This document shows positions 34,042 through 43,147 of a DNA stretch of 58,515 nt, piece after piece. Below the pieces are notes generated by a model. It made no database searches. It was not told the DNA's origin and saw only the letters and a program-made list of their open reading frames with translations. The stretch is from JAJZMY01 sp964604635 (GTDB taxonomy: Archaea > Micrarchaeota > Micrarchaeia > Micrarchaeales > Micrarchaeaceae): positions 1 through 58,515 of the forward strand of contig CAZRZO010000006.1 of assembly GCA_964604635.1 (NCBI GenBank). The letters are read 5' to 3'. Both the position numbers and the translations under genes were made by a program. The first letter of the stretch is position 1, and every line of letters starts with the position of its first letter.

Positions 34042-36525
34042 ATGGATGAAGAAAATAAAATAAATAATACTGAAAATATTATTGAAACAGATATTGAAAA
34101 AGAAATGCAAAATAGTTATATTGATTATGCAATGAGTGTAATTATTGGTAGAGCATTACCAGATGTAAGAGATGGACTAAAACCAGTTCAAAGAAGAATT
34201 TTATTTGCAATGTATAAATTAAATAATGTTTATAGTCAACCAACAAAAAAAAGTGCAAGAATTGTTGGAGATGTAATTGGAAAATATCATCCACATGGGG
34301 ATATGGCTGTTTATGCTGCTCTTGTAAGAATGGCACAGACTTTTTCAGTAAATTACCCATTAGTATTTGGCCAAGGTAATATGGGTTCAATTGATGGAGA
34401 TCCTCCTGCTGCACAAAGATATACAGAAGTAAAATTAAGTAAAATATCTCATGAACTTTTAGAAGATATTGAAAAAAACACTGTTAAATTTATTTCTAAT
34501 TTCGATAATACTGAAAAAGAACCTATTTTATTACCAAGTAAAATCCCAAATTTATTAATAAATGGAAGTTCTGGAATTGCTGTTGGTGTTGCAACAAACA
34601 TATTACCTCATAATTTAAATGAAGTAGCAGATGCAATAATTTATTATATTGATAATAAGGAAGCAGACCCTAGAGAATTATTAACATTTATAAAAGGCCC
34701 TGATTTTCCAACAGGAGGTATTGTTTATTATACTCCAAATTTAGTAAATTCTTATTTAACTGGTAGAGGTTCTGTTATAATTAAAGGAGTAGCATCAATT
34801 GAAAAACATAAAAATAGAGATGTTATTATTATTACTGAAATTCCATATACAATTAATAAATCAGTTCTTGTTGAAAATATGGCAGGACTTGTAAAAAACA
34901 AAAAAATAATTGGAATATCAGACATAAGAGATGAAAGTGATAAAAAAGGAATAAGAGTAGTTATTGAATTAAGACCAAATACAAATACTGAATATATTTT
35001 AAATAGTTTATATAAATATACTCAATTACAAACTAGTTTCCCTGTAATGAATATTGGGATTCTTAAAAATGAATTAGTAACTTTTAATATTAAGAAATTT
35101 ATTAGTGAATTTGTAAATCATAGATTTAATATTATACAAAATAGAACTAAATTTGATTTTGATGTTGCAAATCAAAGACTCCATATTGTTAATGGATTGA
35201 TAATTGCAATTCAAAACATAACAGAAGTAATTAAACTTATAAAAAATAGTTCTGGATCTGAACAAGCAAGAAACGCATTAATTGAAAATTTTTCAATTAC
35301 TGAAAAACAAGCAAGAGCAATTTTAGATATGAGATTAAGTAAATTGACAAATCTTGAAACAGGTTCATTAAAAACAGAAAAAGAAGCATTAAATAGTAAA
35401 ATAGAAGGATTACAAAAAATTCTTTCAGATAATAATTTAATATATGAAATAATAAAAAGTGAAACAAGTGAAATAAAACAGAAATATGGAAGAGAAAGGA
35501 GAACACAAATAGAATTAGATATTCAAGATATTGATATAGATAATGAAAATTTAATAAATGACGAAGAAACAATTGTAATAGTTACAAATAAATCCTATAT
35601 AAAAAGAATTTCACCTTCAGTATATAGAATACAAGAAAGAGGTGGAAGAGGAGTAATAACAATTGGACTTGATGAAACAGACTATATAAAACAATTAATT
35701 TACTGTAAAACAAAAGACTTTTTACTTGTATTTACTGATTTAGGTAGAGTATTTTGGTTAAAAGCATATAAAATATTAGAAGAAGGAAAATATAGTAAAG
35801 GAAAAGCAGTTGTTAATTTATTAAACTTAGAAAATGAAAATGTTAAGAAAATAATTAATATACGAGACTTTGAAAATAAAGAAATAGTATTAATAACAAA
35901 AAAAGGAACAATTAAAAAAATGAAAGCAGAAAACTTCTCTAATCCAAGATCAAATGGAATAAAGGCAATAAAAATAAATCAAAATGATGAACTTATTGAT
36001 GCAACAATTCTTGAACAAGAACAAGATATATTTATTGCAACAAAAAATGGTAAATCAATTAAATTTAATGAAAAAGATTTGAGACAAATTGGAAGAACTG
36101 CAGCAGGAGTACGTGCAATAAGATTAAGAGAAGGAGATGAAGTAAGAAATGTAATTGCAGTTAATAAACAAGATTTAATTTTATCAATTACTGGAAAAGG
36201 ATTTGGAAAAATAACAGAAGCAGAAAAATATAGATTGCAAAAAAGAGGTGGAAAAGGTAAAATAAATATTAAATTAAAAGATAAAACAGGTTATTTAATA
36301 AAAGCATTAAAAGTATCTAGAACTGATTCATTATTATTAATAAACTCAAAAGGATTAGTAATAAAATTTTTAATATCTCATATTAGATTAACAAATAGAG
36401 TAACTTTAGGAGTTAAAATAATGAGATTAAAGGATGAAGATATAAAAATAATTGATGCACAAATAGAACCAAATATTGATCAATTAAGTGAAGAAAATAT
36501 ACAAAAAAAACAAAACAATATCTGA
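34042..36525 (+). CDS. gyrA: DNA gyrase subunit A
   Basis: The DNA-cleaving subunit, 827 residues. The N-terminal breakage-reunion domain contains YAMSVIIGRALPDVRDGLKP (split in view), VIGKYHPHGD and catalytic Tyr127 in A-A-Q-R-Y-T-E. The C-terminal beta-pinwheel has repeated blades, and a GyrA-box-like sequence Q-K-R-G-G-K-G-K appears near residue 735, which marks true gyrase rather than topoisomerase IV. Co-transcribed with gyrB. The last ~25 residues are acidic and Gln/Asn-rich. Confidence 0.96.
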   Translation: MDEENKINNTENIIETDIEKEMQNSYIDYAMSVIIGRALPDVRDGLKPVQRRILFAMYKLNNVYSQPTKKSARIVGDVIGKYHPHGDMAVYAALVRMAQTFSVNYPLVFGQGNMGSIDGDPPAAQRYTEVKLSKISHELLEDIEKNTVKFISNFDNTEKEPILLPSKIPNLLINGSSGIAVGVATNILPHNLNEVADAIIYYIDNKEADPRELLTFIKGPDFPTGGIVYYTPNLVNSYLTGRGSVIIKGVASIEKHKNRDVIIITEIPYTINKSVLVENMAGLVKNKKIIGISDIRDESDKKGIRVVIELRPNTNTEYILNSLYKYTQLQTSFPVMNIGILKNELVTFNIKKFISEFVNHRFNIIQNRTKFDFDVANQRLHIVNGLIIAIQNITEVIKLIKNSSGSEQARNALIENFSITEKQARAILDMRLSKLTNLETGSLKTEKEALNSKIEGLQKILSDNNLIYEIIKSETSEIKQKYGRERRTQIELDIQDIDIDNENLINDEETIVIVTNKSYIKRISPSVYRIQERGGRGVITIGLDETDYIKQLIYCKTKDFLLVFTDLGRVFWLKAYKILEEGKYSKGKAVVNLLNLENENVKKIINIRDFENKEIVLITKKGTIKKMKAENFSNPRSNGIKAIKINQNDELIDATILEQEQDIFIATKNGKSIKFNEKDLRQIGRTAAGVRAIRLREGDEVRNVIAVNKQDLILSITGKGFGKITEAEKYRLQKRGGKGKINIKLKDKTGYLIKALKVSRTDSLLLINSKGLVIKFLISHIRLTNRVTLGVKIMRLKDEDIKIIDAQIEPNIDQLSEENIQKKQNNI

Positions 36526-36591
36526 TCAAATAATTTTAGTTTAACAAAAACTAATTATATTATTTGATATTTTATATAAAATAGTGAAGAG

Positions 36592-37209
36592 ATGAATAAG
36601 AAAAATATATCTGATTTGTGTGAAAAAAATGAAGAACATTTTGGAAAAATTACGAGTCATCTATATTCATTTGCAATTGATCTTGGTATTTTAAAATTAC
36701 ATAACTTTGTTTCTAATGATATTATTGAAAATATAAATTCAAATACAAAATCAATTCTTGATATTGGTTGTGGAAATGGATTAATACTTAAAAAAATTGC
36801 AAGCAATAAAAAAGTAAATAATATAAGTTTATATGGAATAGACCCATCTGAAGAAATGATAAAAATTTCAAAAAACAAACTCAAAAAAATGAATAAAAAA
36901 GTAAATTTAAAATTAGGTAGTAGTAGAAAAATAAATTTCAAAATAAAATTTGATATTATTTATACAAGTTTATCTTATCATCATTGGAATAATAGAGAAA
37001 AATCAATTAAATATATTTTAAATAAATTAAATAAGAAAGGGAGTTTTATAATTTATGAATATAATAAAAGTAAAAAAAGTTTTTTTAATTTAGGACATAA
37101 TCATATGATGAACAAAAAAGAATTTAAAAATATTATGTTTAAAGGATTTAAAAGAAATATTACACAAGATCAAGATATAATAAAAGTAGAATTTAAAAAA
37201 AATAAATAA
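36592..37209 (+). CDS. Class I SAM-dependent methyltransferase
   Basis: 205 residues with the methyltransferase fold: SAM-binding motif I ILDIGCGNGLILKKI (55-69), an acidic motif II in LYGIDPSEEMI, and the motif IV-like IIYTSLSYHHW. The pattern resembles methyltransf_11/UbiE-like enzymes acting on small molecules, but the substrate is unknown. GTGA precedes the ATG by four bases. It follows gyrA by 66 bases and converges with the MazG-like gene. Confidence 0.82.
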   Translation: MNKKNISDLCEKNEEHFGKITSHLYSFAIDLGILKLHNFVSNDIIENINSNTKSILDIGCGNGLILKKIASNKKVNNISLYGIDPSEEMIKISKNKLKKMNKKVNLKLGSSRKINFKIKFDIIYTSLSYHHWNNREKSIKYILNKLNKKGSFIIYEYNKSKKSFFNLGHNHMMNKKEFKNIMFKGFKRNITQDQDIIKVEFKKNK

Positions 37210-37229
37210 TTTTTTTATTTATTAAAATT

Positions 37230-37595
37230 TTATTCTTCATTATATTTTTTATTTGAATTTTTTGCTTTTTCAATTGGATATTTTATTTTGGTTATTTCTA
37301 ATTTTCTATCAAAAATTTCTGATAATTCGAATCTATTTTTTTGTACAAATCTTAACAACATAAATAGAATATCAGATATTTCTTCTCCAATCTCTTGTCT
37401 TTTATTTGTATTTTCTAAAAGTTCTGCACATTCTTGATCTGATTTAAATCTAAAAAATTCTAAAAGTTCTGCAGATTCAATACTAATTCCAATTGCAAGA
37501 TCTTTAGGACTATGAAATTGATCCCAATTTCTATCTTCACAAAATTTCTTTACATCTTTTTTTAAATCTGCAATAGTAGTTATATTGTCCTTCAT
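37230..37595 (-). CDS. MazG-like nucleotide pyrophosphohydrolase
   Basis: 121 residues. The all-alpha NTP pyrophosphatase pattern is complete: R-N-W-D-Q-F-H-S-P-K-D-L-A, I-E-S-A-E-L-L-E-F-F (Glu40, Glu43), and E-I-G-E-E-I-S-D-I-L (Glu71, Glu72, Asp75), which bind the Mg2+ ions. The W-D-Q-F-H and K-D-L-A features point to the dCTPase/RS21-C6 branch that cleans up abnormal or excess dNTPs. A GGAGAT ribosome site lies five bases before the ATG. It is 37 bases downstream of tRNA-Pro on the same strand. Confidence 0.88.
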   Translation of the reverse strand: MKDNITTIADLKKDVKKFCEDRNWDQFHSPKDLAIGISIESAELLEFFRFKSDQECAELLENTNKRQEIGEEISDILFMLLRFVQKNRFELSEIFDRKLEITKIKYPIEKAKNSNKKYNEE

Positions 37596-37632
37596 ATTAT
37601 CTCCAATAAATAAAATCTTATTTTAGTTAGAA

Positions 37633-37705
37633 CGGGGCTGTCGAGATTTGAACTCGAACAACCAGCTCCCAAAGCTGGCAGTCTACCAGATTAGCGTACA
37701 GCCCC
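37633..37705 (-). tRNA. tRNA-Pro (TGG), no intron
   Basis: On the minus strand: acceptor GGGGCTG (37705-37699) with CAGCCCC, discriminator G. The anticodon arm is CCAGC-TTTGGGA-GCTGG, anticodon TGG (Pro). The T-arm TCGAG-TTCAAAT-CTCGA is complete and uninterrupted. The D-arm keeps A14, G18, G19 and A21, but the stem is poor: C10-U25 and C12-A23 do not pair. No CCA is encoded. Confidence 0.9.
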
Positions 37706-37736
37706 ATATTATTATTTTTACTTTTTTATTTTAAAT

Positions 37737-39146
37737 TTAATAATTTAATATATTTAACATATTATTTGCAATATATCTATTTTTATCAATAATATTATCT
37801 AATTCTAATTTATCTATTTTTATATTATATAATTCATCTTTTTTATTTCCAAAAAAGTGAATTAATTTTAAATCATTTTTATAAACAGCAGTTGCTTTCA
37901 TATTATTCAATTGTTTTGCATTATAAATCTTTGATACTGCATTTGATTTAGATTTTAGTATTCGTAGTAATTTTTCATCCCAACCTTCTACAATTCCAGT
38001 ATGTTCACTTATAATAGGTTGTTTATTATATTTACTAGAATCAATTGGTTCATTATTTAATATTAAATTATGGATATTTTTAATTGAAACTAATTTGTCA
38101 ATATTTTGTTTTTCTTTTACTAATTTTCCATTTGCATAATTTAATATAATTAAAGGAACATTAACTTCATTTTGATAAGGCCATACACTATGGTATAATA
38201 AATTATGTTCACCAAATAATTGACCATGATCAGAAGTAATTATTAATTTTGCATTATTTAAAAGTCCATATTTTCTAAAAATTTCAATCGAGTTTTTAAT
38301 TTTTTTATCTAAATATTTGATTCTTTTAATATATGCATTATGTAATTTAGTTATAATATAATCATCCATTTCTTTAATATTACTCATATAAAGCCATTTA
38401 TCTTGAATAAGGTAACTTTCTATTGGGTAATTTTCATGCGCTTCTATAAAATTTGCAAAAATAAAATGAGGATTGAAATTATAATTATACTTTAGATAAT
38501 TTTCTATTTCTTTATTTATATCTGTAATTCCTCTATCCAATTTATATGTTCCATCAATATCAGATGCAGAATTTATTAATTTTAATCTCAAAGATAAATA
38601 AAGCTTATTTAAAACATAGCTTGGTAAAAATAAAGCAATATATTGAATTATTTTAAAAAATTTAAGTCTCGCTTTAAGATCTACATTAACATATTTTAAT
38701 AAATGTTCTACTTTTTTAGGATTATATTTAATATTAGAATATTTCCAAATATCAAATATTATATCAAAACCCATTGTTAAATTAGTATAACTTGACAAAA
38801 AAGGATTGCTTGAAAACAGAACATTTGTATAATTTCTTTTTTTAAGTTTTTTTGCCAATGTTTCTTCTTTGTTATTTAAAAATTTTGTTTTAACTAACCA
38901 GGGATCTATTTTATTAGATCCATTATTAAAAAGATTTTTAGGTAATGAACTTATTTTAGAGACATTTTTATTTGTAAAAATAGATGCATGTGAAGTAACT
39001 GTCCAAGTTCCAGGAGATATTGCATTAGTATATTTTATCCCATTATTTGATAATTTAGTTAAATTAGGCATTAAATTAATATCTGATTGTCTTAATGTAT
39101 CTAATAATAAAACAATCATATTATTTTTGTTTTTTAAGTAATTCAT
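37737..39146 (-). CDS. Sulfatase/alkaline-phosphatase superfamily protein
   Basis: 469 residues. Metal-site motifs of the superfamily are present: LLLDTLRQSD near the start, PGTWTVTSHASIFTN at the nucleophile region (about 45-59), and ITSDHGQLFGEH near 300. The formylglycine motif C/S-x-P-x-R is absent; the T-x-T-S-H-A-S form is like the group of archaeal sulfatase-like proteins with a WTLPSH motif, which may act on phosphodiesters or glycolipids rather than sulfate esters. One possible amphipathic or membrane stretch lies near 150-175. No signal peptide is seen, so it is probably cytosolic or peripheral. Surface glycan or lipid modification is an inference. Confidence 0.75.
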   Translation of the reverse strand: MNYLKNKNNMIVLLLDTLRQSDINLMPNLTKLSNNGIKYTNAISPGTWTVTSHASIFTNKNVSKISSLPKNLFNNGSNKIDPWLVKTKFLNNKEETLAKKLKKRNYTNVLFSSNPFLSSYTNLTMGFDIIFDIWKYSNIKYNPKKVEHLLKYVNVDLKARLKFFKIIQYIALFLPSYVLNKLYLSLRLKLINSASDIDGTYKLDRGITDINKEIENYLKYNYNFNPHFIFANFIEAHENYPIESYLIQDKWLYMSNIKEMDDYIITKLHNAYIKRIKYLDKKIKNSIEIFRKYGLLNNAKLIITSDHGQLFGEHNLLYHSVWPYQNEVNVPLIILNYANGKLVKEKQNIDKLVSIKNIHNLILNNEPIDSSKYNKQPIISEHTGIVEGWDEKLLRILKSKSNAVSKIYNAKQLNNMKATAVYKNDLKLIHFFGNKKDELYNIKIDKLELDNIIDKNRYIANNMLNILNY

Positions 39147-39257
39147 TAAATCATTTAATAGAATGCACTAATTTTTTTATATTATTAATAAATAAAAAGG
39201 AGTATTTGTTTTTTATTAATTTTAAATAGAAATCAAAAATTACAATATTTAAATTCT

Positions 39258-39531
39258 GAAAACATAAAACTAATCAGTTATATTATAAAATAATACGTAA
39301 ACTTCTTATTTTATTATGAAAACATAAAACTAATCAGTTATATTATAAAATNNNNNNNNNNNNNNNNNNNNNNNNNNNNNNNNNNNNNNNNNNNNNNNNN
39401 NNNNNNNNNNNNNNNNNNNNNNNNNNNNNNNNNNNNNNNNNNNNNNNNNNNGTAAACTTCTTATTTTATTATGAAAACATAAAACTAATCAGTTATATTA
39501 TAAAATAATATGTAAACTTCTTATTTTATTA
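39258..39531 (+). repeat. 60-bp tandem repeat array with an internal gap
   Basis: Units begin GAAAACATAAAACTAATCAG at 39258, 39318 and 39473; the first two are exactly 60 bases apart and identical where both can be read, and the last differs by a C-to-T change. Each unit contains a perfect inverted repeat ATAAAATAA ... TTATTTTAT (39285-39293 with 39306-39314 in the first copy), able to form a 9-bp hairpin with a 12-nt loop, plus a smaller AACT-AATC-AGTT dyad. The 100-N gap hides an unknown number of further copies. Confidence 0.9.
39352..39451. other. Assembly gap (100 N) in the 60-bp array
   Basis: Exactly 100 N, entered and left inside the repeat unit. The true span should be a multiple of 60 minus the partial ends. 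Confidence 0.97.
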
Positions 39532-39659
39532 AGTTCTATTATATTATTAAAATATTCTATTTATTGATATTACTGTTTTAATTGATAAATATATTTAAAT
39601 AAATAATAATATATAAATTAAATTAATAACTATTTTTAAATTTTAATTTTTTAGATATT

Positions 39660-40682
39660 ATGATGAATAAGAAAAAGAAAGAAAAGAATATATGGTATTC
39701 TGTAACAGAAAAAAAAGATATTACTAAAAAAGATTATCAAAAAATAATGCATCAAGTAAAATTTTACTTGATTTTATTTATTTTTATAGGTATAATCATA
39801 TATTTTGGAATTGCCTTTTATGGTGGATTTATTAAAGTTATTGATGTAATCTTATCTTCTAAAATTTATCTTTATCTTTTAGCATTTGCTTCAGTATTCT
39901 TAGGATATATATTACGATATATTAAATGGAGTTATTATCTTAAACGTCTAAAGATAAAAATTCCTTTCAAAATCAATTTTAAATTATATCTTTCTTTATA
40001 TTCAATGGACATTACACCAGGGAGAATTGGACGAGTTGTTATGGCATATACTTTGAGTAAAATAACAAAAATAAAAGTAGCAAAATTATTACCTTTAATT
40101 ACAATTGATATTTTTACTGATTTTTTAGGTATGGGTATATTAACATTAATTGCTGTTTTTTATATTCATGAATATATCTTATACATATTAATTATAGAAC
40201 TTATAATTTTAGCACCTTTTGCATTTATTTTAAATAGTTGGCTTTATAAAATAATTAAAAAAATACTTAAAAAAAGTAGATTTTTAAGAGTTTTTTCATT
40301 ATATGGTGATGAGTATTTTCTATCTCAAAGCAAATTAAATAATATCAGAGTTTACTTAGTTTCAATTCTAGTTGGAGTACCAGCTGCATTTTTTACAACT
40401 TTTGCATTATATTTAGTATTATTAGCTGTTGGGATCAAGTCACCTATTGGTAGTGATGTATTTATTTATACTATTTCTCAAGTATTTGGGATGATATCAA
40501 TGATTCCAGGTAGCTTAGGAGTAATGGATGGTTTATTAGTTGCAATGATTAGTAATATGTATAATATTACTTTAGCAGTTAGTTCTGCTGTTACAATTAT
40601 GACAAGGATGGCTACATTATGGTTTGGGGTCATTTTAGGATTAATCTTTTTTGCTCTTGGACTTAAATATTGGAAAAAATAA
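39660..40682 (+). CDS. Flippase-like membrane protein (UPF0104/LPG synthase TM type)
   Basis: 340 residues with about eight membrane segments. Family features include R-Y-I-K-W-S-Y-Y-L-K-R-L, D-I-T-P-G-R-I-G-R-V-V-M-A-Y (the conserved P-G-R/K-x-G-E/R region) and M-I-P-G-S-L-G-V-M-D-G near the C-terminus. Relatives include the membrane half of MprF and AglD-related proteins that flip charged or glycosylated lipids. The substrate is unknown; given uppS and the surface proteins, a polyprenyl-linked glycan is plausible. The N-terminal 35 residues are basic and cytosolic. Confidence 0.82.
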   Translation: MMNKKKKEKNIWYSVTEKKDITKKDYQKIMHQVKFYLILFIFIGIIIYFGIAFYGGFIKVIDVILSSKIYLYLLAFASVFLGYILRYIKWSYYLKRLKIKIPFKINFKLYLSLYSMDITPGRIGRVVMAYTLSKITKIKVAKLLPLITIDIFTDFLGMGILTLIAVFYIHEYILYILIIELIILAPFAFILNSWLYKIIKKILKKSRFLRVFSLYGDEYFLSQSKLNNIRVYLVSILVGVPAAFFTTFALYLVLLAVGIKSPIGSDVFIYTISQVFGMISMIPGSLGVMDGLLVAMISNMYNITLAVSSAVTIMTRMATLWFGVILGLIFFALGLKYWKK

Positions 40683-40825
40683 ATAATAATTTATCTATAA
40701 ATCAGACTACATAAAATATTTAAAAAATGCAAAATATTTTACTTTTCCTAAAGATAACAATTAATACAAAAGTATATATACATTTACTAAAGTAAATGAA
40801 TGTTTATTATAATATAAGTTATTAA

Positions 40826-42382
40826 TTGCAAAAATCTAGTCATTTCGTGATATACTTGAATTTATTTGAAATTTTTAAAACAATAAAAAATACAGATCAA
40901 AACCAGGAACAGAAAATTCTTTTACAATTAACTTTTAATATAACAAATAGTTATCCAGATAAAATATATGAAACAAAAAATCATATTATTATTGGTAGTA
41001 AAAATAGTCAGAATTTTTATTCATTACTTGCAATGAATTTAAACAAACGAGATATTGATATTATTAACAAAATAAAATATAAAGTAATAATAGCTTTAAT
41101 TGAATTAGGTATTGAAAAATACAATAATGAAAATATAAATAAAACTCAAAATATTGTTATGGGTTTTTTAGCTAATGAAAATTTATCAGAAAATAAAGAA
41201 TTAATTGCATATTTAATTGCTCATGATATTATTGGTTATGGTCCATTAAGTATAATTTTAGAAGATTCAAAAAATATCGAAGAAATTTTAATTAATTCAC
41301 CAGTTTCAGAAATAATGATTTTTCATCAAAAATATGGGTATTGTAAAACAAATTTAAGATTTAATAGTGAAAGAGAATTCAGATTTGTAATTAACAAACT
41401 ACTTGAATCTTTAGATAGAGAATTAAATTCTGATTTTCCAATAATAGATGCTAATGTATTTAATGAAGCAAGACTTCATGCACAATTAAAACCATATGCT
41501 ACAAATGGAGCAATTGCAGTTATAAGATTAAATCAAAATAAAATTTTTAATATTAGAAAACTAATTCAAACAAATACAGCAAATATAAACATAATTGCAT
41601 ATTTATGGTTAGCAATTGAAGTAAATTTAAATATAATTATTTCTGGTGCTCCTGCTGCTGGAAAAACTTCTTTATTAATTTCACTTAATAGTCTAATGCC
41701 TAGATATCAAAGAATAATTAGTGTTGAAGAAGATATAAATGAAATAAAATTAAATTCTAATTTTATAAATTCAGTAGCATTACAAGGATCAACAAATAAA
41801 AATCTAGCAAATATACAAAATCAAGTTATAAATTCTCTACGTTTGAGACCTGATAGACTAATTATTGGGGAAATAAGAGGAAATGAAACTAATGAAATAT
41901 TTTCAGGATCTAATTTTGGAGTTCCTTTTATGACAACAATGCATAGTAGTGAAAATGGTAAAACACTAATTAATAGATTAAGTTCAAGACCAATGAATGT
42001 TCAACCCCAATTAATAAGTATGTTGGATATTTCAATATTTATGAAACAGAACATAAATTCAAGAAAACTTGATAGCATTTGTGAATATAAATGGCTAATG
42101 AGAAATGAAATAAATATGAAAGAAATTGATAAAAATACAGAAACAGATAATGATATTGTATTTAAAATATTAGATATTGTGGTTGATGGTAAATTAAATC
42201 ATAAGATATTAAAAAAATCAAAAGTTATTGCAAAATATTCAAAAATTCATCTTATTTCAATAAATGAAGCAATTATTGAATTAGAAAAAAGAGTTTTATT
42301 TCTATCACAAATTGATCAAGGTCAAAATTGCTCTAAAAGTATTGAAGATTTTATTTTAGAATATAATAACATTAGTGATTGA
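40826..42382 (+). CDS. Type IV pilus/T2SS motor ATPase (TadA/FlaI-like)
   Basis: 518 residues; the first gene of the pilus operon. The VirB11/PilB-like ATPase domain shows I-I-G-Y-G-P-L-S, Walker A GAPAAGKTS (274-282), the Asp box in ISVEEDINEIKL, Walker B in RLRPDRLIIGEIRGNE, and the His box T-T-M-H-S. It powers pilin assembly from the cytoplasm. The preceding codon is a stop, so the start is TTG 40826 or the GTG eight codons later (40850). The stop is fused to the next start (TGA-ATG). Confidence 0.9.
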   Translation: MQKSSHFVIYLNLFEIFKTIKNTDQNQEQKILLQLTFNITNSYPDKIYETKNHIIIGSKNSQNFYSLLAMNLNKRDIDIINKIKYKVIIALIELGIEKYNNENINKTQNIVMGFLANENLSENKELIAYLIAHDIIGYGPLSIILEDSKNIEEILINSPVSEIMIFHQKYGYCKTNLRFNSEREFRFVINKLLESLDRELNSDFPIIDANVFNEARLHAQLKPYATNGAIAVIRLNQNKIFNIRKLIQTNTANINIIAYLWLAIEVNLNIIISGAPAAGKTSLLISLNSLMPRYQRIISVEEDINEIKLNSNFINSVALQGSTNKNLANIQNQVINSLRLRPDRLIIGEIRGNETNEIFSGSNFGVPFMTTMHSSENGKTLINRLSSRPMNVQPQLISMLDISIFMKQNINSRKLDSICEYKWLMRNEINMKEIDKNTETDNDIVFKILDIVVDGKLNHKILKKSKVIAKYSKIHLISINEAIIELEKRVLFLSQIDQGQNCSKSIEDFILEYNNISD

Positions 42383-43147
42383 ATGACATATAAAAATCAG
42401 ATTATTCAAAAAATTTTATCACTCTCTTATGTTTTGATTGATTTATTACTATTTAGTTCTATTTTTTTCTTATTTTTATTATTAAACATAAGTTTAGTTT
42501 TAAGTTTCATTATTTTTGTTCCTCTCTTTAGTTTAGTTTTGATTTTTGAACATTATTTACAGAAAAAGAAGTTAATTAAATATCAAATTAATTTATTATT
42601 ATTATTTCTATATTCTCTACATATTAATTTATCAAATAAAAAATCATTATATAAAAGTATTAATAATGCATTAAAAATTAATGAAAATAGAATAAAAAAT
42701 AATGAAATAAATTATAGATTTAAAAAAATTGAGAAAGAACTAAAATTTCATGATATTACTAATTCAATTAGATCAATTAATAAAAACAAAAAAATACAAA
42801 ATCAAATTTATTCTACTAATTTTAATTTATCTGATATTTTAGAAGATATTGCTGATGAGTATGAATCAGATTTAAATGTTAATAGGTCAGTAAAAACAAT
42901 TTATGAAAGATTATATAATAATAAAATAGATCAGCAAAATAAAGATATTGCTTTTATTAAGAAGTTTTTTACATTGAGTATAGTGTTTACAACAGTAATT
43001 CCTTCTATTTTACTATTTGGTTTTATTGCATATTCTATGATTTTTTATTCTTATTTTGAATTTGAAGTATTTGGTTTTTTATTAATAGGTTTCATACCTA
43101 GCATGTATATGATAATCCAAATGTATATTAGTGAATCTTATGAATAA
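42383..43147 (+). CDS. Pilus platform protein, N-terminal half (TadB/FlaJ-like)
   Basis: 254 residues: two membrane helices (about 15-60), a cytosolic helical domain (65-190), and two helices at the end (195-250). This is one T2SSF-type half of the platform that couples the motor ATPase to the pilus base. Archaeal PilC/FlaJ proteins usually carry two such halves in one chain; here the second half is the next gene. It starts directly at the motor ATPase stop and overlaps the next gene by eight bases. Confidence 0.75.
   Translation: MTYKNQIIQKILSLSYVLIDLLLFSSIFFLFLLLNISLVLSFIIFVPLFSLVLIFEHYLQKKKLIKYQINLLLLFLYSLHINLSNKKSLYKSINNALKINENRIKNNEINYRFKKIEKELKFHDITNSIRSINKNKKIQNQIYSTNFNLSDILEDIADEYESDLNVNRSVKTIYERLYNNKIDQQNKDIAFIKKFFTLSIVFTTVIPSILLFGFIAYSMIFYSYFEFEVFGFLLIGFIPSMYMIIQMYISESYE

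Larger units (their letters stand above)
39147..39659. other. Gene-free region holding the 60-bp repeat array
   Basis: About 510 bases with no reading frame. The middle is the tandem array and assembly gap described separately. The flanks are ordinary A+T-rich sequence; the last 60 bases before 39660 probably contain the promoter of the flippase-like gene. Confidence 0.65.

Noticed and set aside
34042..36525. Topoisomerase IV subunit ParC
   Set aside because: A GyrA-box-like Q-K-R-G-G-K-G and a full C-terminal pinwheel are present, and the gene follows gyrB directly.
39258..39531. CRISPR array
   Set aside because: The whole 60-bp period is repeated, including the parts that would have to be spacers. 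There are no unique spacers and no cas genes in the window.
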